From: Myxococcales bacterium
Lineage (GTDB): Bacteria > Myxococcota_A > Polyangia > Nannocystales > Nannocystaceae
Direction of reading: 5' to 3'
NCBI GenBank assembly: GCA_020633335.1
Contig: JACKDU010000001.1
Coordinates: forward strand, 806,001-870,000
Length of the DNA stretch: 64,000 nt
Of this stretch, positions 24,000-32,342 are shown in pieces; positions within the stretch are counted from its first letter, which is position 1; every line of letters starts with the position of its first letter. Position numbers and translations under genes: made by a program. Under the pieces are notes generated by a model, which saw nothing but the letters and a program-made list of their open reading frames with translations, was not told the DNA's origin and did no database searches.

Positions 24000-25406
24000 T
24001 CAGGGGATCCGCCCGCGGAGGTGGTAGCTCTTCGCCCGCGTCACCCCGTGGAAGCCGAGCTCGGAGAGCGAGACCCCGTGGCCCGAGTCCTTGATCCCGG
24101 TCCAGGCGAGCGAGGGGTCGAGGAAGTCGCAGCGGTTCTGGAAGACCGTGCCGGCCTCGAGGCGGGGGACGATCGCCGCCGCCCGATCGCGGTCCTCGGT
24201 CCAGACCGACGCGGTGAGCCCGTACTGCGAGTCGTTCGCCAGGGCGATCGCCTCGTCGTCGGAGTCGAAGGGCATGATGCCGATGATCGGCCCGAAGCTC
24301 TCCTCGCGCATCACGTCCATCGAGTGATCGACCCGGTCGAAGACCTGGGGCGCGACGTAGCAGCTCGAGGTGTCGGGGACCGTGAAGCGGCCGTCGTCGC
24401 TGAGCTTGCGGGCGCCGCGGGCGAGCGCCTGGGCGGCCTGGTCGCGGATCCGCTGGGCGGCCGCGGCGTTGACCACCGGCCCGAGGTTGGTCGCCTCGTC
24501 CATCGGATCGCCCATCACGTAGCGGTGGACCTCGGCGACGTAGGCGTCGATGAATTCCTGATAGAGCGAGCGGTGGACGTAGATCCGCTCGACCGCGCAG
24601 CACGACTGGCCGGCGTTGTAGAAGGCGCCGTCGACCAGGTGAGCGGCGACCGCGGCCGGCGGCGCGCCCTCGAGGACGATCGCCGGGTCCTTGCCGCCGA
24701 GCTCGAGGCCGACGCCGATGAAGTTGTGGTGGGCGACCGCGCGGTAGACCTCGTGGCCGCCGCGCACCGAGCCGGTGAAGGCGACGTAGCCGAAGCGGCG
24801 GGCGTCGATGATCTCGGCCGCGGTCGGGTGGTCGACGTGGATCGACTGGAAGAGCCCCTCGGGCGCGCCGGCCTCGCGGAAGGCCCGCTCGAGCTGGTCG
24901 CCGACCAGCGCGGTCTGCTCGGCGTGCTTGAGGACGACCGCGTCGCCGGCGAGGATCGCCGCGGCGATCACGTTGATCGGCACCAGGAGCGGGTAGTTCC
25001 AGGCGGCGATGTTGAGGACCACGCCGACCGGCTCGCGGCGGATCAGCCGGCGGATCCCGTCGCCGCCCTTGTCGTCGTAGTCGCTGATCTCGAGGTCGCG
25101 GAGCGCGTGCTCGGCGATCTCGCAGAGGTGGCGGGTGCGGACCTGGAAGCCGCCGCGGAACTCCCCCTTGGACTGGCCGAGCGGCTTGCCCATCATCCGG
25201 GTGATCGCCTCGGCGTTCTCGTCGAGGCGCGCGCCGTAGCGCTCGAGCATGCGGAGGAGGAGGGCCGCGCGCTCCTGGATTGAAGTCGCGCGCCACGCCC
25301 GCTGGGCGGCCTCGGCCTCGCTGATCCGGGCGAGCGCGGCCGCGGCGTCGAGCTGGGCGAAGGAGTAGACCGGCTTGCCGTCGATGGGGGAGATGATGTC
25401 GGGCAT
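24000..25406 (-). CDS. NAD(P)-dependent aldehyde dehydrogenase
   Basis: ATG at 25406 (MPDIISPIDGK) is the natural ALDH start and lies 8 bases after a TAGGGT box. 468 residues. Motifs seen: AAWNYPLLVPINVIAAAILAGD, FTGSVRGG for the cofactor loop, GLELGGKDP with the general-base Glu, NAGQSCCAVERIYVH with the nucleophile Cys, and EESFGPIIGI. It oxidises an aldehyde to an acid. It is the expected next step after the Fe-ADH at 12938-14116, although about 10 kb away, and both loci carry the TGTC palindrome nearby. Confidence 0.9.
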   Translation of the reverse strand: MPDIISPIDGKPVYSFAQLDAAAALARISEAEAAQRAWRATSIQERAALLLRMLERYGARLDENAEAITRMMGKPLGQSKGEFRGGFQVRTRHLCEIAEHALRDLEISDYDDKGGDGIRRLIRREPVGVVLNIAAWNYPLLVPINVIAAAILAGDAVVLKHAEQTALVGDQLERAFREAGAPEGLFQSIHVDHPTAAEIIDARRFGYVAFTGSVRGGHEVYRAVAHHNFIGVGLELGGKDPAIVLEGAPPAAVAAHLVDGAFYNAGQSCCAVERIYVHRSLYQEFIDAYVAEVHRYVMGDPMDEATNLGPVVNAAAAQRIRDQAAQALARGARKLSDDGRFTVPDTSSCYVAPQVFDRVDHSMDVMREESFGPIIGIMPFDSDDEAIALANDSQYGLTASVWTEDRDRAAAIVPRLEAGTVFQNRCDFLDPSLAWTGIKDSGHGVSLSELGFHGVTRAKSYHLRGRIP

Positions 25407-25414
25407 CGGCGCCA

Positions 25415-25420
25415 ACCCTA
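25415..25420 (-). promoter_or_regulatory. -10-like TAGGGT box, 8 bases before the ALDH start
   Basis: TANNNT match on the minus strand with an 8-base gap to the ATG at 25406; predicts a leaderless mRNA. Confidence 0.4.
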
Positions 25421-25634
25421 CCAGGGGTCCCCGGGGGGGCGACAATGGGGGGCGCGCGTGCGTCAGGGACCTATCGGCGGGTCTCGGGCGGGGCCCGGGC
25501 GGGCCCGGGCGCTTGGCGACGGGGGGAGGGCCCGGAGCGTCGGCCCCCCCCGCGGTGATCTCCTCGCGGCCCGGGGGATCGGGCGCTCGCCGGAGCCAGG
25601 GACGGGAGGTGACCCTGCGCCGATCTCCAACGAA

Positions 25635-25648
25635 TGTCCAAAGAGACA
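25635..25648. repeat. Dispersed palindrome TGTCY-N4-RGACA, copy 3
   Basis: TGTCCAAAGAGACA followed by GG, in the divergent ALDH/lipoprotein intergenic region, 154 bases before the lipoprotein start. Confidence 0.55.
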
Positions 25649-25801
25649 GGTCGATCGAGGGCGCCGCGGTTGGGGCGCATCCACGCGCGGCGCGATCGGA
25701 AGAGCGCGCCCCGCCGCAGGTGGCGAACTCGCGCGTTGACCTTCCTGCAGACCTCACCAAGACTCCGCGGGACCCAGATCTGGGGGAGAGAGGAATTTGG
25801 C

Positions 25802-27502
25802 ATGAGGAGCACCCATAGAATCACGTTCTTCCGCGCTGCCCTGAGCCTCGGCGTCGCGCTCGGCACCGGCTGCGCGGGCGACGACGTCGCGACTTCGGCC
25901 ACCGACACCGACGGCGGGTCGTCGACCACGGACGCGAGCACGACCTCGACGAGCACCAGCACCAGCGGCGCGACGACGTCGACGACCTCGGCCGGGACGG
26001 CCGGCGAGACCACCGGGCCGACGACCGGCGGCGGGGGCGTCTGCGGCGACGGAGCGGTCGATCCCGGCGAGGAGTGCGACGACGGCAACGCCGACAACAC
26101 CGACGCCTGCCTCGACACCTGCATGAGCGCGAGCTGCGGCGACGGCTTCGTCCAGGCGCGGGTCGAGGCCTGCGACGACGGCAACCAGGTCGACGACGAC
26201 GCCTGCTCGAACACCTGCGCCCTGCCGACCTGCGGCGACGGGGCGGTCCAGGGCGACGAGGAGTGCGACGACGGCAACGCCGAGGAGACCGACGCCTGCC
26301 TGAGCACCTGCCTGAACGCGAGCTGCGGCGACGGCTTCGTCCAGGACGGGGTCGAGGCCTGCGACGACGCCAACGGCGACGACACCGACGAGTGCCCGGG
26401 CTCCTGCCAGATGGCGATCTGCGGCGACGGCTTCGTCTGGGCCGACAACGAGGAGTGCGACGCCGGCGGCGAGTCGGCGGAGTGCGACGACGACTGCACG
26501 GCCGCGACCTGCGGCGACGGCACGCTCAACGCCAGCGCCGGCGAGGCCTGCGACGACGGCAACGACGTCAACACCGACGAGTGCGTCGACGGGTGCGCGG
26601 CCGCGGCCTGCGGCGACGGCTTCGTCTGGGCCGACAACGAGGAGTGCGACGACGGCAACACCGATCCGGGCGACGGCTGCGACGGCGAGTGCAAGGTCGA
26701 GAGCTGCGTCTGGGACATCAAGAGCCTGCCCCTGCCGATCACCGTCCACCCGAACAACTTCTACGGGGAGATCGCCTTCGACAAGAATTGCGACCTCATC
26801 GTCGGCGGCTCCTTCAACCACACCCTCTACCGGGTCGACGGCGGCGACGGCAGCGTCACCACCATCGCCATGAACATCAACGGCAACTCGGTCAACGGCG
26901 TCGCCTATCGCAAGAGCGACGACATGATCTACGTCGCGGTCGACAGCCCGAACGTCCTCTACGTGACCGACGGCAACGGCCCGCTGACCAACGTCGTCAA
27001 CCTGCCGGCGATCACCAACGCGATCGCGGTCGCCCCCGAGGGCTTCGGCAACTACGGCGATCAGATCATCGGCGTGACCACGGCGGGGACCGTGATCGCC
27101 GTCGATCCGGGGTCGAAGATGGTCTCGACGGTGGGGACGACCAACGGGACCATGAGCGATCTGGTCTTCGCCCCCGACGGCACCCTCTACGTCGCCAACT
27201 ACAACTCCAACCGGATCGACAAGGTCTCGTCCGACGGCGTCTTCACCCAGCTCATCGGCGGCCTCTCCTCGCCCGACGGCCTCGCCGTCGACCTCGACGG
27301 CAGCCGCCTCTTCGTCGCCCAATACGCGGGCGGCAACCGGATCGACACGGTGTCGCTCCCCGGCGCGGTCCTCACGCCCGGGAAGATGGTGACGCTCGAT
27401 GGCGGCTACTACACCACCGGCATCATCATCGACGGCGCGGACCACGTGATCTACAAGACCTCGAACGGCAGCGCGGTGATCGACGCCTACGACGCGCCGT
27501 GA
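25802..27502 (+). CDS. Cys-rich DUF4215-repeat lipoprotein with NHL/SMP-30-like propeller
   Basis: ATG at 25802 follows a GGGGAGAGAGG ribosome site. 566 residues. The signal (RITFFRAALSLGVALGTGC) ends in a lipobox, then a Thr/Ser/Gly linker. Seven CGDG...C-D-G-N repeats of about 30 residues follow (to about residue 300). The C-terminal ~265 residues form blades such as GEIAFDKNCDLIVGGSF, LVFAPDGTLYVANYNSN and SSPDGLAVDLDGSRLFVAQYAGG, a six-bladed NHL/SMP-30-like propeller. It shares its repeat half with the lipoprotein at 8594 and differs in the C-terminal module. Cell-surface binding is inferred. Confidence 0.9.
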   Translation: MRSTHRITFFRAALSLGVALGTGCAGDDVATSATDTDGGSSTTDASTTSTSTSTSGATTSTTSAGTAGETTGPTTGGGGVCGDGAVDPGEECDDGNADNTDACLDTCMSASCGDGFVQARVEACDDGNQVDDDACSNTCALPTCGDGAVQGDEECDDGNAEETDACLSTCLNASCGDGFVQDGVEACDDANGDDTDECPGSCQMAICGDGFVWADNEECDAGGESAECDDDCTAATCGDGTLNASAGEACDDGNDVNTDECVDGCAAAACGDGFVWADNEECDDGNTDPGDGCDGECKVESCVWDIKSLPLPITVHPNNFYGEIAFDKNCDLIVGGSFNHTLYRVDGGDGSVTTIAMNINGNSVNGVAYRKSDDMIYVAVDSPNVLYVTDGNGPLTNVVNLPAITNAIAVAPEGFGNYGDQIIGVTTAGTVIAVDPGSKMVSTVGTTNGTMSDLVFAPDGTLYVANYNSNRIDKVSSDGVFTQLIGGLSSPDGLAVDLDGSRLFVAQYAGGNRIDTVSLPGAVLTPGKMVTLDGGYYTTGIIIDGADHVIYKTSNGSAVIDAYDAP

Positions 27503-27660
27503 CCCTCGAGCCGAGGGGCGGCCGCGCGCAGGTGCGTGGCGCGGTCGCCCCTGCGCGGCGCTGACCTCTGCACGGCGCTGACGCCTTCACTGCGCTGGCC
27601 GCTTCGCCGTGCGGACGCTGGCCCCCAGGACAGATTGCACGCGAGCGACGCGGCGATCGT

Positions 27661-27667
27661 CTACGAT
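27661..27667 (+). promoter_or_regulatory. -10-like box CTACGAT, 7 bases before an ATG
   Basis: Identical in sequence and spacing to the box before carF at 35414. It overlaps an earlier ATG (27666), which argues for the ATG at 27675 as the true start. Confidence 0.5.
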
Positions 27668-27674
27668 GGCGGGC

Positions 27675-28355
27675 ATGGCGAAGCCGCGACGTCAGGCCCC
27701 GGCGAGGGCCGCCGAGCCCCGCTCGATCACCACGCTCCAGGCGGCCCTCGCCGTCTTCCTCACCTTTGCGAGCCCGCGGATGCTGGCGATCCAGCTCGTG
27801 GTCGCCCTCGGGATCCGGCCGATCTTCGGCCCGCCGGGGCTCGGCGATCTCCTGATCGTCGCCGCGGTCGCGATCTACTGGCCCCTCCAGGAGTGGTTCC
27901 TCCACCGCTACGTCCTCCACATGCGGCCGCGCGAGCTCCTCGGCCTGCGGATCGATCCGATCGCCGCCCGCTACCACCGCGCCCACCACCGCGAGCCCTG
28001 GCGCCTCGAGTACGTCTTCCTCCCGGGGAGGATGATCGTGGCGATGATCCCCGCCCACGTCGCCCTCTGGCTCTGGCTGGCGCCGAGCCACGCGCTCGCG
28101 CTCACCGGGATCGCCGCCTTCGGCGGGGCCGCGCTCTTCTACGAGTGGATCCACTACCTCACCCACACCTTCTACCGCCCGCGCTCGGCCTACTACCGCG
28201 AGATCTGGCGGGGGCATCGGCTCCACCACTTCAAGAACGAGCGCTACTGGTACGGCTTCACCGTGCCGCTCGTCGATCGCCTCCTCGGGACCGCGCCTGA
28301 TCCGGGATCGGTCCCGAACTCCGAGACCTGCGCGACCCTCGGGATCGACGACTAG
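27675..28355 (+). CDS. Fatty acid hydroxylase / sterol desaturase superfamily membrane protein
   Basis: The start at 27675 is preferred to 27666 because a CTACGAT box overlaps the latter and sits 7 bases before the former. 226 residues with several hydrophobic segments. The di-iron His clusters are visible: HRYVLH, HRAHH, HYLTHTFY and HRLHHF. Members insert oxygen or a double bond into lipids, sterols or carotenoids at the membrane. The order and spacing resemble the FA-hydroxylase branch; the substrate cannot be fixed. The gene ends inside a long inverted repeat shared with the convergent gene's 3' side. Confidence 0.85.
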   Translation: MAKPRRQAPARAAEPRSITTLQAALAVFLTFASPRMLAIQLVVALGIRPIFGPPGLGDLLIVAAVAIYWPLQEWFLHRYVLHMRPRELLGLRIDPIAARYHRAHHREPWRLEYVFLPGRMIVAMIPAHVALWLWLAPSHALALTGIAAFGGAALFYEWIHYLTHTFYRPRSAYYREIWRGHRLHHFKNERYWYGFTVPLVDRLLGTAPDPGSVPNSETCATLGIDD

Positions 28356-28513
28356 TGCCTCGACCGCGACGTATCGACCCACCTCGCGTCGGGATCGTCG
28401 TCGCTGGCTAGGCGCGAGGAGGGCGCAGATCGGGCATCTGTAACCGACGAGCAACAACGCCAGCGGCGGCGAGACCAAGCGAGGTGGGTCGATACGTCGC
28501 GGTCGCGGCACTA
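28353..28513. repeat. 35-base inverted repeat pair (hairpin or MITE-like element)
   Basis: The arm 28353-28387 is the reverse complement of 28479-28513 with one mismatch; 91 bases separate them. Weaker complementarity (TCGYCGYCGCTGGC) continues inward. The left arm starts on the stop codon of the FA-hydroxylase gene; the right arm ends 9 bases before the end of the convergent gene. No transposase lies within. It may be a bidirectional terminator or a small mobile palindromic element. Confidence 0.8.
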
Positions 28514-28521
28514 GGATCGCC

Positions 28522-29646
28522 TCACTCGATCGGCGCGTCGCCGTGGAGCGAGGGGCGGCGGGTCGGCGGCGGGCCGAGGATCCGCAGGCGCCAGCGCTCC
28601 GCCTCGACCTCGAGGATCGCGTTGATCGACCTGCGGGCGGCGGCGGGCTGCGTGCGCGCGCGGGCGGCCAGCGCGGCCGCTCGATCGCGGCGCGCGCGGG
28701 CGGCGTCCTCCTCCTCGCGGATCCGCAGGTCCTCCTCGCTCCAGGTGAAGTCGGGGTCGATCGGCTCGACGATCCGGGTCGCCGGCGGGTCGACGCCGCG
28801 GCTGAGGACGAGGTCGAAGCCGTGGCCGTGGTGGGCCGTCGGCTCGATGTACGTGCAGGAGGCGAGCGCCGGGCAGGCGCCCCGCGGGAGCGCGCGCATG
28901 CGATCGCGGACCATGTCGTAGTCTGGGTCGCCGTCGGCCTGGAGCTGGCCGAAGCCGGCGTGGGCGACGAAGATCGTCCGGCCGCCGCCGCGATAGACCC
29001 GGACCGAGGAGAAGGGGTAGGGGTAGGCGGCCAGGACGTCGAGGAGGAGGCGTCGCGGGTAGCGCGAGAAGTACGACGTCGAGCTCTCGTAGAGCGTCCG
29101 CTGGACCTCCGGCGGGACGTAGGCGACCAGGCCGCGCCCCTTCGCCTCGCCGAGCTTCACGTCGACGGCGAGGCGCCCCTCCGGGGTCCGGGTCCACGAG
29201 GCGAAGGCGCAGCGCCTCTTGAAGTCGCAGAAGCGGACCTCCGGGCGACCGAAGGCGACGAAGCCCTCGATCTCGCGCGCGCGCTCCAGGGCGGCCGCGA
29301 GGATCGGGCGGAGCCCCTCGGCGTACTCCGTCGGGTGGTCGGGGATCACCACGCTCCGGTCCTTGATCACCTCGAGGAGCTGACCGTGGCCGTCCATCTT
29401 GACCAGCGCCCATGTGCCGGACCAGATCGTCGGGCCCTCGGCGCTGCGGCTGAAGCGGTTGAGATCGAGGGTCAGGGCGATCACCCAGCCGTCGGCGACG
29501 CCGAGCGGGAAGACCCGGTAGTGGTACGCGGCCTCGCAGGCGGCGGCTGAGCGGGGGGCGACGAGCACCGCGAGCGCGGGCAGGAGCGCGAGCGCGAGGG
29601 CGAGCGCGCGGGTGAGCGCGCGGGCGCGGCGGGTCGACGTCGGCAT
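28522..29646 (-). CDS. Exported protein of unknown function
   Basis: Start taken at the ATG at 29646, which gives a signal peptide (Arg-rich, then ALALALALLPALAVLVAP...AAAC); a longer frame begins at 29712. 374 residues. The mature part begins CEAAYHYRVFPLGVADGWVIALTL, which looks like a beta-propeller or beta-sandwich start, and contains scattered Cys (CDFKRRC, CPALASC). The C-terminal third is helical and charged (EEEDAARARRDRAAAL). No family recognised. It converges on the FA-hydroxylase gene with the inverted repeat between them. Confidence 0.75.
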   Translation of the reverse strand: MPTSTRRARALTRALALALALLPALAVLVAPRSAAACEAAYHYRVFPLGVADGWVIALTLDLNRFSRSAEGPTIWSGTWALVKMDGHGQLLEVIKDRSVVIPDHPTEYAEGLRPILAAALERAREIEGFVAFGRPEVRFCDFKRRCAFASWTRTPEGRLAVDVKLGEAKGRGLVAYVPPEVQRTLYESSTSYFSRYPRRLLLDVLAAYPYPFSSVRVYRGGGRTIFVAHAGFGQLQADGDPDYDMVRDRMRALPRGACPALASCTYIEPTAHHGHGFDLVLSRGVDPPATRIVEPIDPDFTWSEEDLRIREEEDAARARRDRAAALAARARTQPAAARRSINAILEVEAERWRLRILGPPPTRRPSLHGDAPIE

Positions 29647-29716
29647 CGAGTCCAGGGCTCGAGTATGGGGCGCGTCGGATGCCCGGTCGACCCGCGCGCG
29701 CGTCCTCGTCACGCCG

Positions 29717-30265
29717 CTAGAACGAGGAGTTCGGCCCGCCGAGGAACTCGAGCTCCTCCGCGCTGCTCTCGCGCCCGAGGATCGCGTTGCGGTGGGGGAA
29801 GCGGCCGAAGCGGGCGATGATGTCGCGGTGGAGGACCGCGAAGTCGTACCAGCGACCCTCCGAGAGCGCGGCCGTGAGGCGACACGCGTCCTCCTGGTCG
29901 GCGAGCTCCTCGGAGTGCTCGAGCGGGAGGTAGAGGAAGAGGCGGTGGGCGTCGCTCGGGAGCGCGCGGTCGTGGCCGGCGGCCAGCGCCGCCCGGGTGA
30001 CCACCCGCGCCTGGGGATCGGTGGCGAAGGCCCGCGGGGTCCCGCGGAAGACGTTGCGGGGGACCTGGTCGAGGAGGAGGGTGACCGCCAGCGCGCCCTC
30101 GGGGGCGGCGATCCAGGCGTCGAGGCGGCCGCTCGCGGCCTCCCCGTGGAACCCGCCGAGGCGCTCCTCGACCTCGCGATCGAAGGCCTCGTCCTTGCTC
30201 CACCACTTGCTGCGGGCGCGCTCCGAGAACCAGAAGTCGAGGATGTCGCGTGGTCCTTGGGACAT
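29717..30265 (-). CDS. DUF924 family protein
   Basis: 182 residues, the normal family length. Typical features are ILDFWFSERARSKWW near the N-terminus, LLDQVPRNVFRGTPRAFATD, and the DWxxxFxxLHRDIIARFGRFPHRNAILGRES-type segment, here YDFAVLHRDIIARFGRFPHRN. It is an all-alpha, TPR-like cytoplasmic protein with no agreed function. The ATG at 30265 lies just after the terminator of the upstream lipoprotein gene, so it likely has its own promoter. Confidence 0.9.
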   Translation of the reverse strand: MSQGPRDILDFWFSERARSKWWSKDEAFDREVEERLGGFHGEAASGRLDAWIAAPEGALAVTLLLDQVPRNVFRGTPRAFATDPQARVVTRAALAAGHDRALPSDAHRLFLYLPLEHSEELADQEDACRLTAALSEGRWYDFAVLHRDIIARFGRFPHRNAILGRESSAEELEFLGGPNSSF

Positions 30266-30290
30266 GGCGCGACGATCGCAGATCGACGAA

Positions 30291-30330
30291 GAAAGCGCCA
30301 GGGCGCGGCCCCGGGGGGACGCGCCCTGGC
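30291..30330 (-). terminator. Intrinsic terminator of the SdrD_B lipoprotein gene
   Basis: GCCAGGGCGCG (30297-30307) pairs with CGCGCCCTGGC (30320-30330) in an 11-base stem. On the minus strand it is followed by CGCTTTCTTC, a short U-rich tail. It lies 23 bases past the stop at 30353. Confidence 0.65.
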
Positions 30331-30352
30331 TCGGGGGGGCGTGGGCCGGCGA

Positions 30353-31873
30353 TCAGATCGTGGTCGGCTCCTCGGGGAGCTCGGGGTCGATGAAGATCGG
30401 CTTCGGGCAGGTCGCCGGGCTCGGCTGCGCGAAGGTCCGGTTGTTGTTCGCGTTGTCGAGGCCGTTCTTCAGCGCCTCCTGGTAGGCCCGCTGGGGGTGG
30501 CCGGCCGTCGTCACCGTATCGGCGCCGAGCGAGTCGTTCGCCTCGGTCATCAGCGCGTCGACGGTGATGAAGCCGTTGGTGTTGGCGCCGTGGGAGCCGG
30601 GGGCGTAGACCAGGGCGTTGGGGTCGACGAAGCTGTTGAAGACGTTGAGCTCCATCGCCGAGAGCTGGACCGAGAGCATGTAGGCCATGTTGGTCGCCGT
30701 GCCGTTGCGGAGCCATGTGGAGAGGGCCTTCGCGTCCGCGGGGTCGAAGTCGTTGCCGTCGGCGTCCACCAGGTTGAGCGCCGCGAGCATGGCCAGATCA
30801 TCGCCGCCGATCAGCTGCGCGCCGTTCTTGTTCGACCAGAAGCCGAGGGTGAGGCCGCCGCCGCCGCCGACGCAGACGTTGCCGAACCAGAGCTGGGCGA
30901 CGCCGGAGCCGTCGATGACGGTGACGTCGTAGCTCATGTCGTAGTTGAGCATGACGTAGGCGCCGCCGGTGACGGTCGACTGGTCGCTGAGGTTGCCGGT
31001 CTGCCGCCAGGAGGGCGAGAAGGCCGGGGGCACCTCGGCGAAGGTGTAGGTGTCGGCGTCGAGCTCGACGCTGAAGTTTCCGTCGGCGTCGGTGAGGATC
31101 CGGGTGACCTCGCCGTTCGAGTAGTCGATCATCCAGCCCTCGAGGCCGACCTCGCCCTCGTCGCGGATGCCGTTGGTGTTGGCGTCGTAGTACTTGCCGC
31201 CGCTGACGACCGCGGGGGTGGGGGGCGGCGGTGGCTCGCCGCCGCCATCGCGGATCCGGAAGGCGTCGTACTTGCACTCGGAGGGCGAGATCGCGTCGAC
31301 CGCACAGATCGCCATGATGTAGACGCCGCCCGGGTTGTCGGTGTCGTCGTAGGGCATGAGCTGGAGGATCTTGCGGCCCTGCGGGCTCTCGCCCCAGGCG
31401 TGGGTCCCCGTGTACTCGACGATCTCGTGGTTCTCGACCCGGAAGGTCCGGTTCTCGATCGCGTCGCCGCGGCCCTCGTCGCCGCTCGTGCCGCCCGCGA
31501 CGGTGTCGCTGAGGTTGCCCTCGGCGCCGTCGATGAAGCCGCCGTTCTGGTAGCCGGGGGCGAGGACAGCGAAGTAGTAGGAGCCGTCGGAGAGGCCCGC
31601 GGCCGAGGGACCGCCGCTCATGAAGACGGCCTCCTTCGACTCGTAGTTGTTGCAGTCGACGCCGTTCGGGCCGTCGTGGCAGCCGCCGATGGTGACGTCA
31701 AAGGTGGTGTAGCCGGCGCCAGCGATCTGCGCGCGCTCACGTGTCGTCTCCTGCTCGTCGCCGCCTCCGTCGCCGTCATCGCACGCGACCGCGAGGCCGC
31801 CGACGAGCGCGAGGGTGGAGAGGGCGGTGACGATCCGGCGGGGGAAGGTGGAGGTCTGCATGGCTTGATTCAT
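30353..31873 (-). CDS. Lipoprotein with SdrD B-like domain
   Basis: Start at the ATG at 31873 (MNQAMQTS); a second ATG at 31861 is possible. 506 residues. The signal ends STLALVGGLAVAC, a lipobox, followed by an Asp/Gly-rich stretch. Residues ~245-330 match an SdrD_B domain: GGKYYDANTNGIRDEGEVGLEGW...TDADGNFSVELDADTYTFAEV. Then a LTLGFWSNKNGAQLI segment opens a C-terminal region of about 150 residues found with such domains in other secreted proteins. Predicted to be a surface-exposed calcium-stabilised beta protein. It is followed by a good terminator. Confidence 0.82.
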   Translation of the reverse strand: MNQAMQTSTFPRRIVTALSTLALVGGLAVACDDGDGGGDEQETTRERAQIAGAGYTTFDVTIGGCHDGPNGVDCNNYESKEAVFMSGGPSAAGLSDGSYYFAVLAPGYQNGGFIDGAEGNLSDTVAGGTSGDEGRGDAIENRTFRVENHEIVEYTGTHAWGESPQGRKILQLMPYDDTDNPGGVYIMAICAVDAISPSECKYDAFRIRDGGGEPPPPPTPAVVSGGKYYDANTNGIRDEGEVGLEGWMIDYSNGEVTRILTDADGNFSVELDADTYTFAEVPPAFSPSWRQTGNLSDQSTVTGGAYVMLNYDMSYDVTVIDGSGVAQLWFGNVCVGGGGGLTLGFWSNKNGAQLIGGDDLAMLAALNLVDADGNDFDPADAKALSTWLRNGTATNMAYMLSVQLSAMELNVFNSFVDPNALVYAPGSHGANTNGFITVDALMTEANDSLGADTVTTAGHPQRAYQEALKNGLDNANNNRTFAQPSPATCPKPIFIDPELPEEPTTI

Positions 31874-32342
31874 GGCGTGTGCTCGCGGATGGCGGTGGCA
31901 AAGGAATAGTGAGAGTCGGCCGGGTCGACCAGCGAAGAGCGTGCTGGCCGACGCGACGACGATGCGCGCGCACGGCTGAACCAAGGGTCAGCAAGCGGTG
32001 CGTGGTCGTGGAGATGTCATCACGCGGAGGTCAGCAGGCGCCGAGCCATCCGCCGAGCCACTCGTCGTCGACGCTCGGGGCGAGCGCGTCCCTGGCGATC
32101 GGGTCGCGCTCGAGGGAGCAGACCACCCAGCGATCGGCGAAGCAGATCGGGAGTCGCCGTCGCGAAGGGAGGGATCGTCGCCCGGAGGAGGGCCGGCCAC
32201 TCGAGACGGGTGGCGGCGGGCGAGCGCCTGTATCGCCCCCTCCCGTTGACGGGTGAGCATCGCGCGAAGGGCTCTGCGGGGGCGCTCCGCCGCATCGTCA
32301 CACGCGCGGCCTGCGGTCGTCACGTCGCGCTATCCTCCTCCG
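31874..32342. other. Intergenic region, possibly holding a decayed gene
   Basis: No intact gene. On the minus strand, sensible residues occur in different frames: RLEWPALLRATIPPFATA in one and CFADRWVVCSLERDPIARD plus LAPSVDDEWLGGWLGAC ending at about 32040 in another. This could be the end of a frameshifted remnant. Three short overlapping frames are otherwise Arg/Pro-rich shadow. Confidence 0.3.
32330..32336 (+). promoter_or_regulatory. -10-like box CTATCCT, 6 bases before a GTG
   Basis: TATCCT followed by CCTCCG and the GTG at 32343. Supports the GTG as start of the GNAT gene. Confidence 0.45.

Larger units (their letters stand above)
25407..25801. other. Intergenic region between divergent genes
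   Basis: No credible gene. It carries a TAGGGT box for the ALDH (25415-25420, minus strand) and the palindrome TGTCCAAAGAGACA at 25635-25648. The ribosome site GGGGGAGAGAGG for the next lipoprotein lies at its end. Confidence 0.5.

Noticed and set aside
28353..28513. Insertion sequence ends
   Set aside because: Only 161 bases in total with no transposase frame; kept as an inverted repeat, not as an IS.
31998..32249. Plus-strand 83-codon frame
   Set aside because: Low-complexity composition, no ribosome site or family, and three competing frames in the same interval.
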